Below, piece after piece: positions 16,284-24,548 of a DNA stretch of 44,054 nucleotides. Made by a program: the position numbers and the translations under genes. Where the stretch lies: contig NZ_MPDJ01000009.1 of the NCBI RefSeq assembly GCF_001881565.1, forward strand, positions 7,124 through 51,177. The letters run 5' to 3'. Every line of letters starts with the position of its first letter. Positions within the stretch are counted from its first letter, which is position 1. Origin of the DNA: Eisenbergiella tayi. Lineage in GTDB: Bacteria > Bacillota > Clostridia > Lachnospirales > Lachnospiraceae. The notes below the pieces were generated by a model. That model ran no database searches. It was not told where the DNA came from and saw nothing but the letters and a program-made list of their open reading frames with translations.

Positions 16284-17126
16284 TTACTCTGCTGATTTTG
16301 CCGCCTGCATCATTCTGACCGCCAGTTCTCTGCCTATTCCGGCAAAATAGTCCTGTTCCTCCTGCCCCATCCCCGTCATCTGCGATACCAGCATGCCAAG
16401 CAGTGCCCTCACCTTTTCAGCCGCTTTATCCAGGCTGTCCCCCTCCAGGTAAATACGGAGAAGCTTTTTTTCCTCCCGTCCGGCCTGAAGCTCCCGGATC
16501 GGGCAGTCTCCTATCATACAAATAAGGGCATGAAGCAGTACCGGATAGCATATATTATCCATGTACAGGTTTTTGTAATCCGGCTGCAGGCTTTCCAACA
16601 GGCCGCACACCGCCTGACGGGGAAATTGCTCCAGCAGCTTTTTCTCCATGGTAATGTGCAGAAGGTAACTGTAAATCCTGTCCACGCCGGAAAGAGGTTC
16701 CCCGGGAACCAGATCCGGGTAATCCAGCGTGAGTATATGATCCTGCGGCCGGAACCGGGCATCGTATTTCATGAAAAAGGCGGGAAGCCCTTTTATTATG
16801 GTTTCCCTGTAATTCAGACAGCCGTAATCTTCAAAATCCACGATCAGCTTTTCATACAGTTCTTTGGCCTTTCCGGCCTTTTCCAGCACATTGAGATATC
16901 CCTTTTCATACGCTTGCCTTGCATGAATTCCCTTTTCCGCAGACAGGATCCCGTTCGTATTTTGTGAAAAGCATTCCTGTATACAATAACAGACAGCCTC
17001 CATGAGCGCCGCCGCCGTTTCATAAGTCACCGAACTGCTTTCTTTGGACGTATATTTATCCGTAAGCCATGCCGCCACGGGCAAAAGCTCCTCTAACTCA
17101 TATCCTGCCGTTCTCTCATTTTCCAT
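16284..17126 (-). CDS. Conserved protein of unknown function (DUF6179-like)
   Basis: About 280 residues, helical, no signal peptide or membrane helix. I think it belongs to DUF6179, from memory. The start is uncertain: ATG at 17126 has GCGGGG 7-8 bases upstream and begins MENERTAGYELEELLPVAAW; ATG at 17141 and a TTG at 17240 are also possible. The TTG has AGGA 6 bases before it and overlaps the stop of the preceding gene, and would add 38 residues. Conserved-looking parts are YETAAALMEAVCYCIQ, YRETIIKGLPAFFMKYD and the C-terminal LVSQMTGMGQEEQDYFAGIG. The function is unknown. Confidence 0.65.
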   Translation of the reverse strand: MENERTAGYELEELLPVAAWLTDKYTSKESSSVTYETAAALMEAVCYCIQECFSQNTNGILSAEKGIHARQAYEKGYLNVLEKAGKAKELYEKLIVDFEDYGCLNYRETIIKGLPAFFMKYDARFRPQDHILTLDYPDLVPGEPLSGVDRIYSYLLHITMEKKLLEQFPRQAVCGLLESLQPDYKNLYMDNICYPVLLHALICMIGDCPIRELQAGREEKKLLRIYLEGDSLDKAAEKVRALLGMLVSQMTGMGQEEQDYFAGIGRELAVRMMQAAKSAE

Positions 17127-17233
17127 ATCTATACCCCGCATTCCGCAGGACTTCCTGCGATACTGTATCAAAAAGCCGTCTGGAAGCGCCTTCCTCCAAA
17201 CCTGCCTGTCTGCTCCAAACACAAGAGCGTAAG

Positions 17234-17773
17234 CTACCAAAACAGTTCCTTTACCACATCCATATACAGGTCCTTATCCCACCTCGCCTCCTGGCTCAGG
17301 TTTTCATATTCCCCGTTTCCTCCGCTTTCCTGATATCCCCTGTATCCGGCCCGGATCGCCGCTGCAAAACGGGGCAGACAGGTAGTTTCCAGGTACTCTG
17401 TATCCCCCATGCAGATCTCTTCAAACTGTTCCCGCATAAAGGAAAGAAGCTCGTCGTCCGTCAGCTGATCCTCGGCTTCGTTTTTAAAACAATAGAAAAT
17501 ATCCTGCAGCTTTTCCATCGTTTCCTTATAGTTTTCCTGATTAATATACTGCGAATCACAAAATGTAAAAATCAGCTTGTCAAGGATCCCATTGCCGAAT
17601 TCCACACGCCGGTATTTCTTCAGGCTCTCATTCCTGCATACCACCAGTTCCTGCGCCTCCTGCTCCGTCAGGCTTAAACCGAAGGTTTCCGTCTTTTCGT
17701 TGCAGGCCATGAGAACGGCCATCTCCTTTTTTTCTTTTTCCGCGAGTATCATCTCAAAAAAATTATCTTCCAT
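17234..17773 (-). CDS. Conserved protein of unknown function (DUF6323-like)
   Basis: A 179-residue acidic, helical protein starting MEDNFFEMILAEKEK. It contains GLSLTEQEAQELVVCRNESL and the C-terminal LSFMREQFEEICMGD. I place it near DUF6323 from memory, without certainty. GGGATGG precedes the ATG. A promoter (17836-17864) stands about 65 bases upstream of the ATG. The next gene (DUF6179-like) follows closely in the same direction, so the two probably work together. Confidence 0.65.
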   Translation of the reverse strand: MEDNFFEMILAEKEKKEMAVLMACNEKTETFGLSLTEQEAQELVVCRNESLKKYRRVEFGNGILDKLIFTFCDSQYINQENYKETMEKLQDIFYCFKNEAEDQLTDDELLSFMREQFEEICMGDTEYLETTCLPRFAAAIRAGYRGYQESGGNGEYENLSQEARWDKDLYMDVVKELFW

Positions 17774-17835
17774 TCACCCATCCCTTTCCTATACACCTAC
17801 ACCCTTTTTTACAGTGTATCCTGCTGAGAATGCTT

Positions 17836-17864
17836 ATTATACGTCCGCCGTGCCCCCATTACAA
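17836..17864 (-). promoter_or_regulatory. Promoter of the DUF6323/DUF6179 unit
   Basis: Minus strand TTGTAA (17864-17859), 17 bases, TATAAT (17841-17836). Confidence 0.65.
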
Positions 17865-17904
17865 GACTTGACTTTTTCCACTTTTTATGATATGATTATT
17901 ATCG

Positions 17905-17942
17905 AAAAAGAGATAGAAGCAATAACGCTCCTATCTCTTTTT
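17905..17942. terminator. Terminator of the GGDEF/EAL gene
   Basis: A 16-bp stem with a single G-U type mismatch (17905-17920 with 17927-17942), loop AATAAC. It ends in A5 on one side and T5 on the other, so it works on the minus strand for the GGDEF/EAL gene. Confidence 0.9.
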
Positions 17943-17959
17943 TATTATCTGTATCGTCC

Positions 17960-20512
17960 TCACAGCCACTGTTTCTCAAAGGCTTCAGCCCCTACCGGCT
18001 TTCCGAAATAAAAACCCTGTATCAGTTCCAGGCCCATTCCTTTTACCACATCGTATTCTTCCTGATTCTCCACACCTTCCAGGCAGACCTTTTTACCCAC
18101 ATCGTGGCATAGCTCCGTGATCGATTTTACAAAAGTGGCATTAAATAAATCAGAGGTGATTCCCTTCACAAACCCCCGGTCTATTTTAACCACATCCACA
18201 GGAGTGCTCTTCAGCGAAAATAAAGAGGAATAACCGATTCCGAAATCATCCATTGCCAGCATGATTCCCGCCTGCTTCATTTTATCCAGGATATCCCTGG
18301 TACCCGCTGTTTCCTTCACCAGATACGTTTCCGTCAGTTCCAGAATCACGCCCTCGGGCGGCATCTGCAGTATATCCAGCGTCTCCCGTATCCCTTCCAC
18401 AATATCCCCTTCCAACAGCTGCCTGTAAGAAAGGTTGACACTGATATGGAAATCCGGTTTTTTCCTGCGCCACTTCCTGCACTGCTCCACCGCATGGTAC
18501 AAAACCCAGCTTCCCAGAGGGATGATTAATCCGTTCTGCTCCAGAATAGGAATGAACTCTGCCGGTGAGACATCTCCATATTTGGGACAGTGCCATCTGG
18601 CCAGCGCCTCCGCACCGCAGATTTTTCCGGTATCCGCATAGACCTGAGGCTGATAATGGATGGAAAAACCGGCAAAGCCGTGTTCGATGCTCTCCCTTAA
18701 CAGCTCCGCCAGCTCAAGCGTCCTCTCTTTTTCCTGTATAAGCTCCCCTGAAAACATGGTTATCCGGTTTTTCCCCTTCTGCTTGGAATGCTCCAGGGAA
18801 TAGGTCGCAAATTTCAGCAAATCCAGGTAATTGTCGGCATCGGAGGGATAGACCGCACAGCCGGCGGAAATGGTACAGTAATATTTTTTGCCGTTAAACT
18901 CCTGCTGCCTGCAGAACTTATTCCGGATATTGTCGAATACCTTCAGCGCTTCCCCTTCTTTTCCATTCAATATGATAATACCGAACTCATCCCCGTCAAG
19001 ACGGTAGATATCGGCATTCGACGGAAGCATCTGTGAGATCAGCTGTGCTGTCAGCCGCAGCACACCGTCACCGAAGGCTCTGTCATACAGATCATTCACA
19101 TTTTTAAAGGAATCCATATCCAGTATCATGACATCCATACTGCGAAGATCCTTATAGTCCACAAGGTACTTCTTGATGTTTCCCTCGAACGCAAAACGGT
19201 TATAAAGCCCCGTCATATGATCCGTGCGGTTTACCTTCCCCAGATTCGTGATCATGCCCGCAAATAAATCCGGCCAGCCCTGGGAATCCTTCAGAAGCTG
19301 TCCCCTGCAGCGCAGCCAAATCCATTCGCCTCTTGTATTTTTGGCACGGTATTCGATATTATGGGAAGTTACCCTTCCGTCAGCAATATCCTGATTGCTT
19401 TCAAGAAAGCTTTTTTCATCATCCGGATGGATCATACCGCTCCAGAAGGCCGCCGCATTCTCCACAATCTCTCCGGGCAGCCCGAATTCCTCCACCATGG
19501 CCGGAGGATATCTGAACACACCGGTTTTCATGTTTCCTACAAATATGTAGTCATCCGTACTCGCCGAAAGGGCCTCGTACAAATGCTCCTTATCATACCA
19601 GAAGCTGCCGGCCTTTTCCCCGTTCTGTCCTTTTTCCAGAAGCTCTTCCTTGGCCCGTCTTATGCTGTAATCCCTTTTCTGAAGATACATTTTCTCATCA
19701 ACCTGCCTGATGATATCGAATATCGTATACCGGTCGGCCGGATATATTTCCATAAGCCCTATGCTGAAGGATACTTTATAGAATAAGCCTTCCCTTCCCT
19801 GCGCCTCCCGGAACCGCTCTTCTATTTCACTCATACGCTTTTCCGAATCCGCAAGGAGTTCATCATAAAAAACAAGGATGAATTCATCACTGCCGAGCCG
19901 GAACACCATATCCTGTTTCCTCAGGCTGTCCTTCATAACAGAAACCATGCATACCAGCAGGCGATCCCCTTCCGCATGGCCATATTCATCATTTATCTTT
20001 TTCAGTTCATTCACATCCACCAGGGCCATGGTGATGATTTTGTTCTCCTGCCTGGCTGTTTCCATACGCCCTGCAAGCATTTCCTGTCCTGCCCTGCGGT
20101 TATAAATCCCTGTCAGTTCATCCGTTCTGGCTTTTCTGGAAAGCTGTTCATATTCTGTGACATCCGTAAAGTTGCTCACATAATAAAGCTTTCCGTCCCA
20201 CTCCGCCCAGCTGTCATAATGCCTGTAAATATGCCCGGTCCGGGTATTATGCTCATCCCACACATCAACCCTGCCTTCTGCAGTTTTATTCTTTATATGG
20301 CAGAACGGACATTTTCCCGTCATCCCCTTCTGCAGCAGCTCCCAGCAGGGACTGCCTTCCGGATGCTCCAGATGAAACTCCTCTTTCATAGCTTCATTCA
20401 TATATACAATCGTATCCGTATCCACATCCAGAATATAAATATTGGTCTGCAGCCGGTCAAAAACCGCCGCATAAAACAGCGCATCAAATCCATCCATTTT
20501 TCCAGTATCCAT
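17960..20512 (-). CDS. PAS-GGDEF-PAS-GGDEF-EAL cyclic-di-GMP turnover protein
   Basis: An 850-residue signalling protein. Start placed at the ATG at 20512 (GAGGGAG just upstream); an ATG at 20533 lacks a site. Order: PAS (about 15-120), first GGDEF (about 130-290) with FRLGSDEF, second PAS (about 315-430), second GGDEF (about 435-600) with YRLDGDEF, then EAL (about 610-850). The EAL part keeps EALARW, VVKIDRGFV, DDFGIGYSSL and LEGVEN, so the phosphodiesterase looks intact. Each GGDEF motif departs by one residue (GSDEF, DGDEF), so synthesis may be weak or lost. No membrane helix is evident. Confidence 0.88.
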   Translation of the reverse strand: MDTGKMDGFDALFYAAVFDRLQTNIYILDVDTDTIVYMNEAMKEEFHLEHPEGSPCWELLQKGMTGKCPFCHIKNKTAEGRVDVWDEHNTRTGHIYRHYDSWAEWDGKLYYVSNFTDVTEYEQLSRKARTDELTGIYNRRAGQEMLAGRMETARQENKIITMALVDVNELKKINDEYGHAEGDRLLVCMVSVMKDSLRKQDMVFRLGSDEFILVFYDELLADSEKRMSEIEERFREAQGREGLFYKVSFSIGLMEIYPADRYTIFDIIRQVDEKMYLQKRDYSIRRAKEELLEKGQNGEKAGSFWYDKEHLYEALSASTDDYIFVGNMKTGVFRYPPAMVEEFGLPGEIVENAAAFWSGMIHPDDEKSFLESNQDIADGRVTSHNIEYRAKNTRGEWIWLRCRGQLLKDSQGWPDLFAGMITNLGKVNRTDHMTGLYNRFAFEGNIKKYLVDYKDLRSMDVMILDMDSFKNVNDLYDRAFGDGVLRLTAQLISQMLPSNADIYRLDGDEFGIIILNGKEGEALKVFDNIRNKFCRQQEFNGKKYYCTISAGCAVYPSDADNYLDLLKFATYSLEHSKQKGKNRITMFSGELIQEKERTLELAELLRESIEHGFAGFSIHYQPQVYADTGKICGAEALARWHCPKYGDVSPAEFIPILEQNGLIIPLGSWVLYHAVEQCRKWRRKKPDFHISVNLSYRQLLEGDIVEGIRETLDILQMPPEGVILELTETYLVKETAGTRDILDKMKQAGIMLAMDDFGIGYSSLFSLKSTPVDVVKIDRGFVKGITSDLFNATFVKSITELCHDVGKKVCLEGVENQEEYDVVKGMGLELIQGFYFGKPVGAEAFEKQWL

Positions 20513-20553
20513 AAAGCTCCCTCTGTTATACATACCGTTTTTTACATAATTTC

Positions 20554-20582
20554 ATTGTAAGCTTTTACGATCTATTGTACAA
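20554..20582 (-). promoter_or_regulatory. Promoter of the GGDEF/EAL gene
   Basis: Minus strand TTGTAC (20582-20577), 17 bases, TACAAT (20559-20554), about 42 bases before the chosen start. Confidence 0.55.
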
Positions 20583-20616
20583 GTATGAAAAAAAATTTTT
20601 CTTTTCTGCTTAAAAT

Positions 20617-20648
20617 ATTATTGCCCATGGGAATCCATGGACAATAAT
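20617..20648. terminator. Inverted repeat after the carboxypeptidase gene, probable weak terminator
   Basis: ATTATTG-C-CCATGG (20617-20630) and CCATGG-A-CAATAAT (20635-20648) form a 14-position stem with one mismatch and loop GAAT. On the minus strand it is followed by ATTTTAAG, a poor T-run, so it may terminate weakly. Confidence 0.55.
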
Positions 20649-20673
20649 TTCAAAGCCTGCAGAAAATATTTTT

Positions 20674-22176
20674 TTATCTGCGCGGCCTGCGGCCGCCGCT
20701 GTAATCTCTCGTTCTTCCGCTTCTTCTTCTCTTTCTCCAGCGGTATTTCCATATCTGCCGGCGCACCAGCATCACCGCGCCCGTAACGATAACGGCAGCG
20801 GCCAGGATGCCCAGCGGAATATACCACCAATGGAAGCCTGCCTTACCGTCCTTCTCCGCTTTGGCCGGCTGGCTTTCTGTTTCCGTCTCCGTTTCCGCCG
20901 GTTCCTCTTTTACCTTCAGGAAATCGGGAAGATTAATGGAAGCCTGCCCTACCTGATGGGTGCCGTAAGTATATTCCAGCGTGCCGGTCTCCCCTCTTTC
21001 CTCTTCTGCCGCAAGCAGAAGCTGCGGCTTCAATTCCGAAAAATTTACCCTGGAAGGAATGATCACAAAGCCATCCTCCGCCATCTGCACAGGCACTGTC
21101 TCCACCTTTTCCGTACCGTCCGCCGCCTTTACAGGCACTTGAATTTCAGCGGCTTCGCTCGTCCCTATATCCACTTTTTTAAAATTATCGAAGCAGAAAT
21201 CAAACAGAGACGCCGTGTCCACATATACCTGACGGCCCTCCGTCTTCATCGTCACGCAGATGAGTTCCATATCATCCCTCGCCGCGCAGGTGACCAGCGT
21301 GTTTTTAGCCACTACCGTATAACCGGTCTTTCCTGCAAATACGCCGTCATAATGGTATTTGCCGCTGCAGAGCATCTTATGGTGGTTGGACATGGGAATG
21401 AGATCCGGCTGTTTATCCGTAGGCTGGATTTCATAATATACGGTCTTGGACACGGTTCTGAAAATCTCGTGCTTCAGCGCCTCCCTCGTGATCAGGGCCA
21501 TATCATAGGCACTGGATACATGCCTTTCATCCGGCAGCCCGTGAGGATTGACAAAGTTGCTGTCCTGGCACCCCAGCTCCTTTGCCCGCTTATTCATCAT
21601 ATCCGCAAAATTTTCGATGGTTCCGCCCACATGTACCGCCAGGGCGTAGGCCGCATCGTTGGCCGATGCCAGCATCATGCCGTAAAGGCAGTCCTCCACC
21701 GTCAGCTCCTCACCTTCGTCCAGCGCGATATGGGAACCCTTGTCATCCATGTACACCGCTTCGTGGGGAACGGTAACCATTTCGTCCAGCCCGCAGTTCT
21801 CCATTGCAAGAAGGGCCGTCATGATTTTGGTTATACTGGCGGGATAATACTGGGCATGCATATTTTTGCTATACAGGATGGTTCCCGTGGAAACCTCCAT
21901 GACAATGCCCGATTCCGCAACAACAGACGGCCCCGACGGCCAGAATATATCACTGCCGGCCTCGCCGCTGTCACCGGGATTTTCCTGCTCCGCTTCCCTT
22001 TCACCGGTTTCTGTTTCCTGTCCGGCTGCCGTTTCTTCGCCGCCTTCCGTATTATGCACCATTTCATCTTCAATTGTACTGATGGTATTTCCCGACGCAA
22101 ATACGTTCATCGGGGACGAAAAAAGAATAAAAGAAGAAAGAATTACCGCTGTAACTGGTTTCCATTTATATTTCAT
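20674..22176 (-). CDS. D-alanyl-D-alanine carboxypeptidase (DacF/PBP5 type, class C low-molecular-weight PBP)
   Basis: A 500-residue exported enzyme that trims the last D-alanine from peptidoglycan stem peptides. Signal peptide about 1-28, then an acidic Glu/Gly-rich linker (35-75). The three active-site motifs are present: Ser114-ITK, Ser171-AN and Lys283-TG. A C-terminal domain (about 310-410) precedes a membrane helix (about 450-472) and an Arg-rich tail, so it is membrane-bound. AAGGAG lies 11 bases before the ATG. It is longer than usual because of the linker and tail. It is divergent from an orphan BlaI-type repressor, which may control it. Confidence 0.92.
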   Translation of the reverse strand: MKYKWKPVTAVILSSFILFSSPMNVFASGNTISTIEDEMVHNTEGGEETAAGQETETGEREAEQENPGDSGEAGSDIFWPSGPSVVAESGIVMEVSTGTILYSKNMHAQYYPASITKIMTALLAMENCGLDEMVTVPHEAVYMDDKGSHIALDEGEELTVEDCLYGMMLASANDAAYALAVHVGGTIENFADMMNKRAKELGCQDSNFVNPHGLPDERHVSSAYDMALITREALKHEIFRTVSKTVYYEIQPTDKQPDLIPMSNHHKMLCSGKYHYDGVFAGKTGYTVVAKNTLVTCAARDDMELICVTMKTEGRQVYVDTASLFDFCFDNFKKVDIGTSEAAEIQVPVKAADGTEKVETVPVQMAEDGFVIIPSRVNFSELKPQLLLAAEEERGETGTLEYTYGTHQVGQASINLPDFLKVKEEPAETETETESQPAKAEKDGKAGFHWWYIPLGILAAAVIVTGAVMLVRRQIWKYRWRKRRRSGRTRDYSGGRRPRR

Positions 22177-22260
22177 CAGGGGGTATGCTCCTTGCAGATT
22201 TCTAACATTCCAAACCCTCAGGCCTTCGGCTCATCGGGGATAATAAAACTCTCAACTAAA

Positions 22261-22289
22261 AGATTACCTCCCCGTGAATATCAAGTCAA
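22261..22289 (-). promoter_or_regulatory. Promoter of the carboxypeptidase gene
   Basis: Minus strand TTGACT (22289-22284), 17 bases, TAATCT (22266-22261). The leader is about 78 bases. Confidence 0.65.
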
Positions 22290-22390
22290 GCAGATTATCA
22301 CCCATTTCCGACCAAAAGTAACTTTTTTAGCAGGTAATTTGTGGAAATTGCGGGTTTTTACCAATTCTTAATTTTTCGTGAAGATGTGAA

Positions 22391-22419
22391 TTGACAAATA
22401 GGTTCACAGTCTCTATACT
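22391..22419 (+). promoter_or_regulatory. Promoter of the BlaI-type regulator gene
   Basis: TTGACA (22391-22396), a 17-base spacer, TATACT (22414-22419): an almost perfect sigma-A promoter, about 40 bases before the ATG. Confidence 0.85.
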
Positions 22420-22428
22420 TTCTATATA

Positions 22429-22440
22429 TTACAACTGTAA
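22429..22440 (+). promoter_or_regulatory. Candidate BlaI operator
   Basis: TTACAACTGTAA is a near-perfect dyad containing TACA and TGTA, the half-sites recognised by BlaI/MecI repressors. It lies just after the -10, where bound repressor would block the gene's own transcription. Confidence 0.6.
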
Positions 22441-22458
22441 GAAAGGTTGAGGTATTTT

Positions 22459-22833
22459 ATGAAGGCTCTCCCTCAGATATCAGAAGCGGAATTTCAGGTT
22501 ATGAAAATCGTATGGGAGCATGCGCCTGTCAGCACGAACCAGGTAACGGAATATCTGACCCGGACTACCAAATGGAGTCCTAAAACGATCCAGACCATGC
22601 TGAAGCGGCTTGTACAGAAAAAAGCCCTCACCTATGATAAGGAGGGCCGGGTTTTTATTTATACGCCTCTTATCGGGCAGCAGGATTATGTGAACCAGGA
22701 AAGCCGCCATTTTCTGCAGCGCTTCTATAACGGCAATCTGGTTTCCATGATGACTGCTTTTCTGGATATGGAAGAGCTTTCCCAACAGGAGGTGGATGAG
22801 CTGAAGGAGCTGTTATCCGCACATTCCTCCTAG
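22459..22833 (+). CDS. BlaI/MecI/CopY-family transcriptional repressor
   Basis: A 124-residue winged-helix regulator. The start is the ATG at 22459, with GAGG 6 bases upstream; an in-frame TTG at 22447 is less likely. ISEAEFQVMKIVWEHAPVST and TTKWSPKTIQTMLKRLVQK are the DNA-binding part, followed by the C-terminal dimerisation helices. Classic BlaI proteins are inactivated when the BlaR1 sensor protease cleaves them. No BlaR1 gene is next to it, so its inducer is unclear. It is divergent from the D,D-carboxypeptidase gene and a dyad operator lies in its promoter, which suggests autoregulation. Confidence 0.9.
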   Translation: MKALPQISEAEFQVMKIVWEHAPVSTNQVTEYLTRTTKWSPKTIQTMLKRLVQKKALTYDKEGRVFIYTPLIGQQDYVNQESRHFLQRFYNGNLVSMMTAFLDMEELSQQEVDELKELLSAHSS

Positions 22834-22891
22834 CGCCCATTTCTGGCCGGATGGCTCACCGGCCTTATTGAGTTCTGAGGGCAATGCCGCA

Positions 22892-23866
22892 CTAGTCAAT
22901 ATATTCCCTCATATCCTTTACTCCTCTCCGCTGGCGGAGGCTCTTAATGGCCTTGCCCTCGATCTGCCGTATCCGTTCCCTTGTCACATGATACAGCTTT
23001 CCCACTTCTTCTAACGTCCAGTTCCTGCCGTCCACGAATCCAAAACGCAGAAGAAGCACCGTCTGCTCTCTTTTGGAAAGGGTTTCCAGCACTCCGAGCA
23101 GCTCCTCATGGATGATTCCCTGTTCCGCATTCCGGTATTGTTCCGGCATTTTATCATCGGAAATAAAATCTGCCAGGGATGTATCTTCTTCCTCCCCCAC
23201 CGGGGTTTCCAGTGAAATGGTATCGCCGAAATACTTCATGGTTTCCTTTACCTTTTCCACTGAGATGCCAAGAAGCTGTCCGATTTCCTCCTGGTTTGGC
23301 TCCCTTCCCTTTTCTGACAGGAATTTGCGTGATACCCTTCGGATTTTATTCATACTCTCCTTCATATGGACAGGGACGCGGATCGTCCTCGCCTGATCGG
23401 CTATGGCCCTCGTGACAGCCTGTCGGATCCACCAGATGGCGTAGGTGCTGAATTTGTAGCCCTTATGGTAATCGAAACGCTCCACCGCTTTCATCAGTCC
23501 CATATTTCCTTCCTGTATCAAATCCAGAAAGGCCATGCCGCTACCGGGAGTGTACTTCTTAACCACACTGACCACAAGCCTCAGATTGGAATGAATCATC
23601 TTTTCCTTTGCCGCTTCATCCCCCCGCTCCATTGCCTCTGCAAGTTCCAGCTCTTCTTCAGGGGAAAGCAGAGGGAATTTGCCTATTTCTTTTAAATAGG
23701 TTTTGACGGAATCCTCCGTCAGGAACTTGTCCTGCAGCGCGGACTCGGCGCCCTCTTCCTCATTATCCGGCATTTCCCTGCCGTCAAGGCCAGGCATTTC
23801 TTCCGGTATCTTTTCAGTTTTGCGGGTATCCTCTGCCAGTTCAGGCAATTGCTTCTTTCCCAACAT
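22892..23866 (-). CDS. RNA polymerase sigma factor of the RpoD/SigA family (group 2)
   Basis: A 324-residue sigma-70 factor. Regions are recognisable in order: 1.2 (VKTYLKEIGKFPLLSPEEE), 2 (DLIQEGNMGLMKAVERFDY, YKFSTYAIWWIRQAVTRAI), 3 (RIRRVSRKFLSEKGREPN, here NKIRRVSR) and 4 (WTLEEVGKLYHVTRERIRQI). The N-terminal 55 residues are acidic and lack a full region 1.1. It is shorter than the housekeeping SigA (about 370 residues), and the neighbours dnaG/rpoD-type operon partners are absent. I therefore take it for an alternative, group 2 factor. AAAGG motifs precede the ATG. Confidence 0.85.
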   Translation of the reverse strand: MLGKKQLPELAEDTRKTEKIPEEMPGLDGREMPDNEEEGAESALQDKFLTEDSVKTYLKEIGKFPLLSPEEELELAEAMERGDEAAKEKMIHSNLRLVVSVVKKYTPGSGMAFLDLIQEGNMGLMKAVERFDYHKGYKFSTYAIWWIRQAVTRAIADQARTIRVPVHMKESMNKIRRVSRKFLSEKGREPNQEEIGQLLGISVEKVKETMKYFGDTISLETPVGEEEDTSLADFISDDKMPEQYRNAEQGIIHEELLGVLETLSKREQTVLLLRFGFVDGRNWTLEEVGKLYHVTRERIRQIEGKAIKSLRQRRGVKDMREYID

Positions 23867-24064
23867 CCTTTCAGCCTTTCTTTTTATTTATGTATCTTTA
23901 CAGCTTCATCATTCCAGCTTCGGACACTCCGCAGCTTTGGAAAACACAGTCCTTTTATTGGATAAATCTGGCTGTTCTATATAGAAATATTCCCGTAAAT
24001 CGCGGCTCTATACCTTTCACGGCATAAAGGAATGCCTATTTTTCCCTGCTTTTCCATAAAAAAG

Positions 24065-24099
24065 CACTCCGGAACAATTCTGCCATTTGTTTCGGAGTG
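24065..24099 (-). terminator. Terminator of the small 72-residue protein gene
   Basis: Minus strand CACTCCGAAACA (24099-24088) pairs with TGTTCCGGAGTG (24076-24065) with one mismatch, followed by CTTTTTT. Confidence 0.85.
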
Positions 24100-24106
24100 G
24101 GATTTC

Positions 24107-24325
24107 TTACTCTAAGTATCCGTCTGTTTTATACTGGTTGTACTGTCTTTTGATTTTAACCACAAGAGCACCTCCGGGTTGGACCGTCTTTTCCTCAATA
24201 ACATACGCTGCCTTCTTCATATCCAGCTTTTTGCAGTAAATCTCCAGCTCCTGCTCCGGATTTTCTCCATTCAGATTATCAAACCTCATTGTCTGAAGCA
24301 GACATGCACTCGTAATTCTTCTCAT
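24107..24325 (-). CDS. Small hypothetical protein (72 aa)
   Basis: A 72-residue protein beginning MRRITSACLLQTMRFD and ending NQYKTDGYLE. It has an ideal ribosome binding site (AGGAGGT, 6-7 bases before the ATG), its own promoter and a strong terminator, so it is very likely real and well expressed. Two Cys (positions 8 and 30) and a central KKAAYVIEEKTVQPGGALVVKI region, probably beta strands, are visible. I recognise no family. Confidence 0.75.
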   Translation of the reverse strand: MRRITSACLLQTMRFDNLNGENPEQELEIYCKKLDMKKAAYVIEEKTVQPGGALVVKIKRQYNQYKTDGYLE

Positions 24326-24358
24326 TTTATTACCTCCTGCGTTTTTTATATCAGGTTT

Positions 24359-24388
24359 ATTTTATCATTTTATTTTTTGTAATGTCAG
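24359..24388 (-). promoter_or_regulatory. Promoter of the small 72-residue protein gene
   Basis: Minus strand CTGACA (24388-24383), 18 bases, TAAAAT (24364-24359), about 33 bases before the ATG. Confidence 0.6.
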
Positions 24389-24500
24389 TTAATTTTTTCA
24401 TTTTTCAGTATTTTCAGCCAATTGCACCATATATATACAGGAGATAATTATGCATTATGCACATAAGGCAAGTCCTGCTATCGCTTGACCCGCCTGAATG

Positions 24501-24543
24501 AAAAAGCCCTCCGGCCCGCCTATTTTCCGGGGGCCGGAGGGCT
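24501..24543 (-). terminator. Terminator of the YkgJ-type gene
   Basis: A 12-bp GC-rich stem (AGCCCTCCGGCC, 24505-24516, with 24532-24543). On the minus strand it is followed by TTTTTC, just after the gene's stop. Confidence 0.9.
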
Positions 24544-24548
24544 ATGTA

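Noticed and set aside
20830..22371. 513-codon plus-strand frame across the carboxypeptidase gene
   Set aside because: It is antisense to a gene with all active-site motifs, and its translation is Arg/His-rich with no family features.
22850..22871. GGCCGG/CCGGCC hairpin after the BlaI gene as terminator
   Set aside because: The stem is short and no T-run follows.
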